Assembly (NCBI RefSeq): GCF_949152225.1
Contig: NZ_CASCJC010000001.1
Location: forward strand, 434,001 to 498,000
Source of the DNA: Ligilactobacillus sp900765635
GTDB lineage: Bacteria > Bacillota > Bacilli > Lactobacillales > Lactobacillaceae
Reading direction: 5' to 3'
Length of the DNA: 64,000 nucleotides
Position 1 is the stretch's first letter. Each line of letters begins with the position of its first letter. The position numbers and the translations under genes are program-made. The notes under the pieces were generated by a model. That model was not told where the DNA came from, did not search any database, and worked only from the letters and a program-made list of their open reading frames with translations. Of the stretch, positions 62,728-64,000 are shown piece by piece.

Positions 62728-62964
62728 ATGACAGAAGAACAAATTTTTGAAAAAGTAAAAGAAATCGTAGTAGAACAATTAGATACAGAAGAAGAAATCA
62801 CAATGGCTTCCGATATCAAGGAAGACTTAGATGCAGATAGCTTAGACGTGTTTGAAATCATGAACGAACTTGAAGATGAATTAGACGTTAAGTTAGAAGC
62901 AAACGAAAACGTTAAGACAATTGGTGACGTTGTTAGCTATGTTAAGGCTGAATTAGACAAATAA
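62728..62964 (+). CDS. acpP: acyl carrier protein
   Basis: ACP carries growing acyl chains on a phosphopantetheine arm. The 78-residue acidic protein has the attachment Ser38 in LDADSLDVFEIM (DSL motif). AAAGGAG precedes the ATG. It lies between fabH and fabD in the same operon. Confidence 0.97.
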   Translation: MTEEQIFEKVKEIVVEQLDTEEEITMASDIKEDLDADSLDVFEIMNELEDELDVKLEANENVKTIGDVVSYVKAELDK

Positions 62965-62982
62965 TTAAGAGGTGTGCAGGCC

Positions 62983-63930
62983 ATGGAAAAGTTTGGACTT
63001 TTATTTAGTGGTCAAGGTGCGCAATATCCTCAAATGGGAATGGATCTTTATAATAAAGATCCATTATTTAAAGAGATAATCGATCGTGCAAATGCAGTTT
63101 TAACCAATATGGATTTGGTAGCAGTTTTAAATAACGAAGATGATGCTTTAAGTCAAACCAAATACGTGCAACCAGCAATCGTTGCGGTTAGTTTAGGTTT
63201 GTTTACAATGCTTAAGCGAGATATACCCGAATTACCTATTCAAGCAATGCTAGGCTTGTCATTAGGTGAGTATGCAGCATTGATTGCCAGTGGTGTATTA
63301 GAGTTTGAAGAAGGCATGCAAATTTTGCAAGATAGAGCAAGTTATATGCAAGCAGATGCGCAAGCTAAAGCAAGTAAGATGGCGGCTTTATTACAGCCAG
63401 ATATTGATTTGGTTAAACAGATTTGCCAAGATTGTACTACAAATGAAGAAACAGTCAGCATCGCAAATTACAATTCACCTAAGCAAGTGGTGATTGGCGG
63501 CAGTGTTGGTGCCGTACAAAAAGCGATGACTGAATTAGCCGAAAAAGGCGGGGCCAAGAAAGTCGTTGAACTAAAAGTTAGTGGCGCGTTTCATACCCCG
63601 CTTTTTGTAAATGCTAGTCAAAAAATGGCAAAGCGCTTAAGTAAAGTTACATTTGCCAAGTCAAATGTGCCAGTAATTAGTAACACAACTTGTCAGCCAT
63701 TTGATGATAAAGTTGCAGATACTTTGGTTAAGCAATTAATTAGTCCAACACATTTTGCTAGTTGTAGTGCATATATGTTTGACAAACTAGGAGTCAATGC
63801 GGTCTTAGAATTAGGCCCTGGCGACACTTTATGTAAATTTGTTAAGCAAGTCGATCGAAAAGTTGCGCGTTACCATATAGAAAATTATGAAGGATATCAA
63901 GCATTCTTAGATGCTATTAGAGGTAATTAA
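62983..63930 (+). CDS. fabD: malonyl-CoA:ACP transacylase FabD
   Basis: FabD transfers malonyl from CoA to ACP. The 315-residue protein has LLFSGQGAQYPQMGMDLYN, the nucleophile Ser93 in GLSLGEYAALIASG (most family members read GHSLGE; the His-to-Leu form is common in lactobacilli), the catalytic His in SGAFHTPLF and PVISNTTCQPF. I chose ATG 62983; the GTG at 62974 overlaps the AGAGGTG ribosome site. Confidence 0.95.
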   Translation: MEKFGLLFSGQGAQYPQMGMDLYNKDPLFKEIIDRANAVLTNMDLVAVLNNEDDALSQTKYVQPAIVAVSLGLFTMLKRDIPELPIQAMLGLSLGEYAALIASGVLEFEEGMQILQDRASYMQADAQAKASKMAALLQPDIDLVKQICQDCTTNEETVSIANYNSPKQVVIGGSVGAVQKAMTELAEKGGAKKVVELKVSGAFHTPLFVNASQKMAKRLSKVTFAKSNVPVISNTTCQPFDDKVADTLVKQLISPTHFASCSAYMFDKLGVNAVLELGPGDTLCKFVKQVDRKVARYHIENYEGYQAFLDAIRGN

Positions 63931-64000
63931 ATGGATTTAAAAGATAAAGTCGTTTTTGTTACAGGTTCTTCACGCGGAATTGGTGCAGCAATTGCTAAAC
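63931..64000 (+). CDS. fabG: 3-oxoacyl-ACP reductase FabG, start only (cut by the window end)
   Basis: The 23 visible residues read MDLKDKVVFVTGSSRGIGAA and then IAK, the SDR cofactor loop TGxxxGIG of FabG. AGAGGT at the fabD end is its ribosome site, and the ATG directly follows the fabD stop. The rest of the gene lies outside the window. Confidence 0.92.
   Translation, partial: MDLKDKVVFVTGSSRGIGAAIAK

Noticed and set aside
1..64000. CRISPR arrays, tRNA or rRNA genes, prophage
   Set aside because: No regular direct repeats with spacers, no tRNA-like or rRNA sequence and no phage structural genes were seen on reading the window.

Overview
The window is a chromosomal segment of a low-GC Gram-positive bacterium of the family Lactobacillaceae. 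A Ligilactobacillus-type genome is my best guess from gene content and AT-rich codon use; I cannot fix the species from sequence alone. Most of the window is conserved core genome, with three transposable elements and several decaying operons. No rRNA, tRNA or CRISPR array was seen.

Layout. 1-2.7 kb: a dead feoA-feoB-(Cys-rich protein) ferrous-iron operon with frameshifts and in-frame stops. 2.8-5.5 kb: a LysR regulator divergent from a YeiH-family membrane protein, then an Frm2-like nitroreductase. 5.5-7.9 kb: an ATP-type PEP carboxykinase behind a cre-like site, and ywlG. 8-10.9 kb: nrdDG (anaerobic ribonucleotide reductase) behind tandem NrdR boxes. 11.3-22.3 kb: the conserved block spx, mecA, coiA, pepF, yjbH, relQ, nadK, rluD-like, mgtE. 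A complete 1,724-bp lnu(C) transposon of the MTnSag1/ISSag10 type (12909-14632, 8-bp target duplication) interrupts it between mecA and coiA. 22.6-28.9 kb: galR divergent from galK-galT, then cutC, a YkgB/Pgl-type lactonase, and an orphan glucitol-type PTS IIA. 29.1-30.7 kb: a dead ABC exporter (ATPase and permease). 30.8-34.1 kb: guaC, ybaK, an rlmA-like gene, a possible structured leader RNA, and trmL. 34.2-35.7 kb: an IS3-family (IS150 group) element. 36-47.6 kb: ftsK, ymfF-ymfH-ymfI, rodZ, pgsA, cinA, recA, rny. 47.7-49.2 kb: an ISL3-family element inserted in the U-tract of the rny terminator. 49.3-49.6 kb: a SemiSWEET relic. 49.6-59.7 kb: an aldo/keto reductase, mutS-mutL-ruvA-ruvB-queA-tgt-yajC. 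59.8-64 kb: tpx, then the start of the fatty-acid synthesis cluster fabZ-fabT-fabH-acpP-fabD-fabG (fabG runs off the end), with tandem FabT-type operators in front of fabZ and of fabT.

How it fits together. Spx, its degradation adaptor YjbH and the ClpC adaptor MecA lie in one region with the competence protein CoiA and the small alarmone synthase RelQ. MutS, MutL, RuvA, RuvB, RecA and FtsK form a DNA repair and chromosome-processing block. The fab cluster appears autoregulated by FabT. The readable regulatory sites (NrdR, cre, FabT, a GalR/CcpA-like operator) agree with the genes they precede.

I found no convincing new multi-gene system. The most notable items are the intact lincosamide-resistance gene in a core operon region with a possible oriT hairpin, the paired FabT and NrdR operator geometry, the promoter-hairpin-terminator element before trmL, and repeated single-base homopolymer changes in broken genes, which could be real decay or base-calling error.
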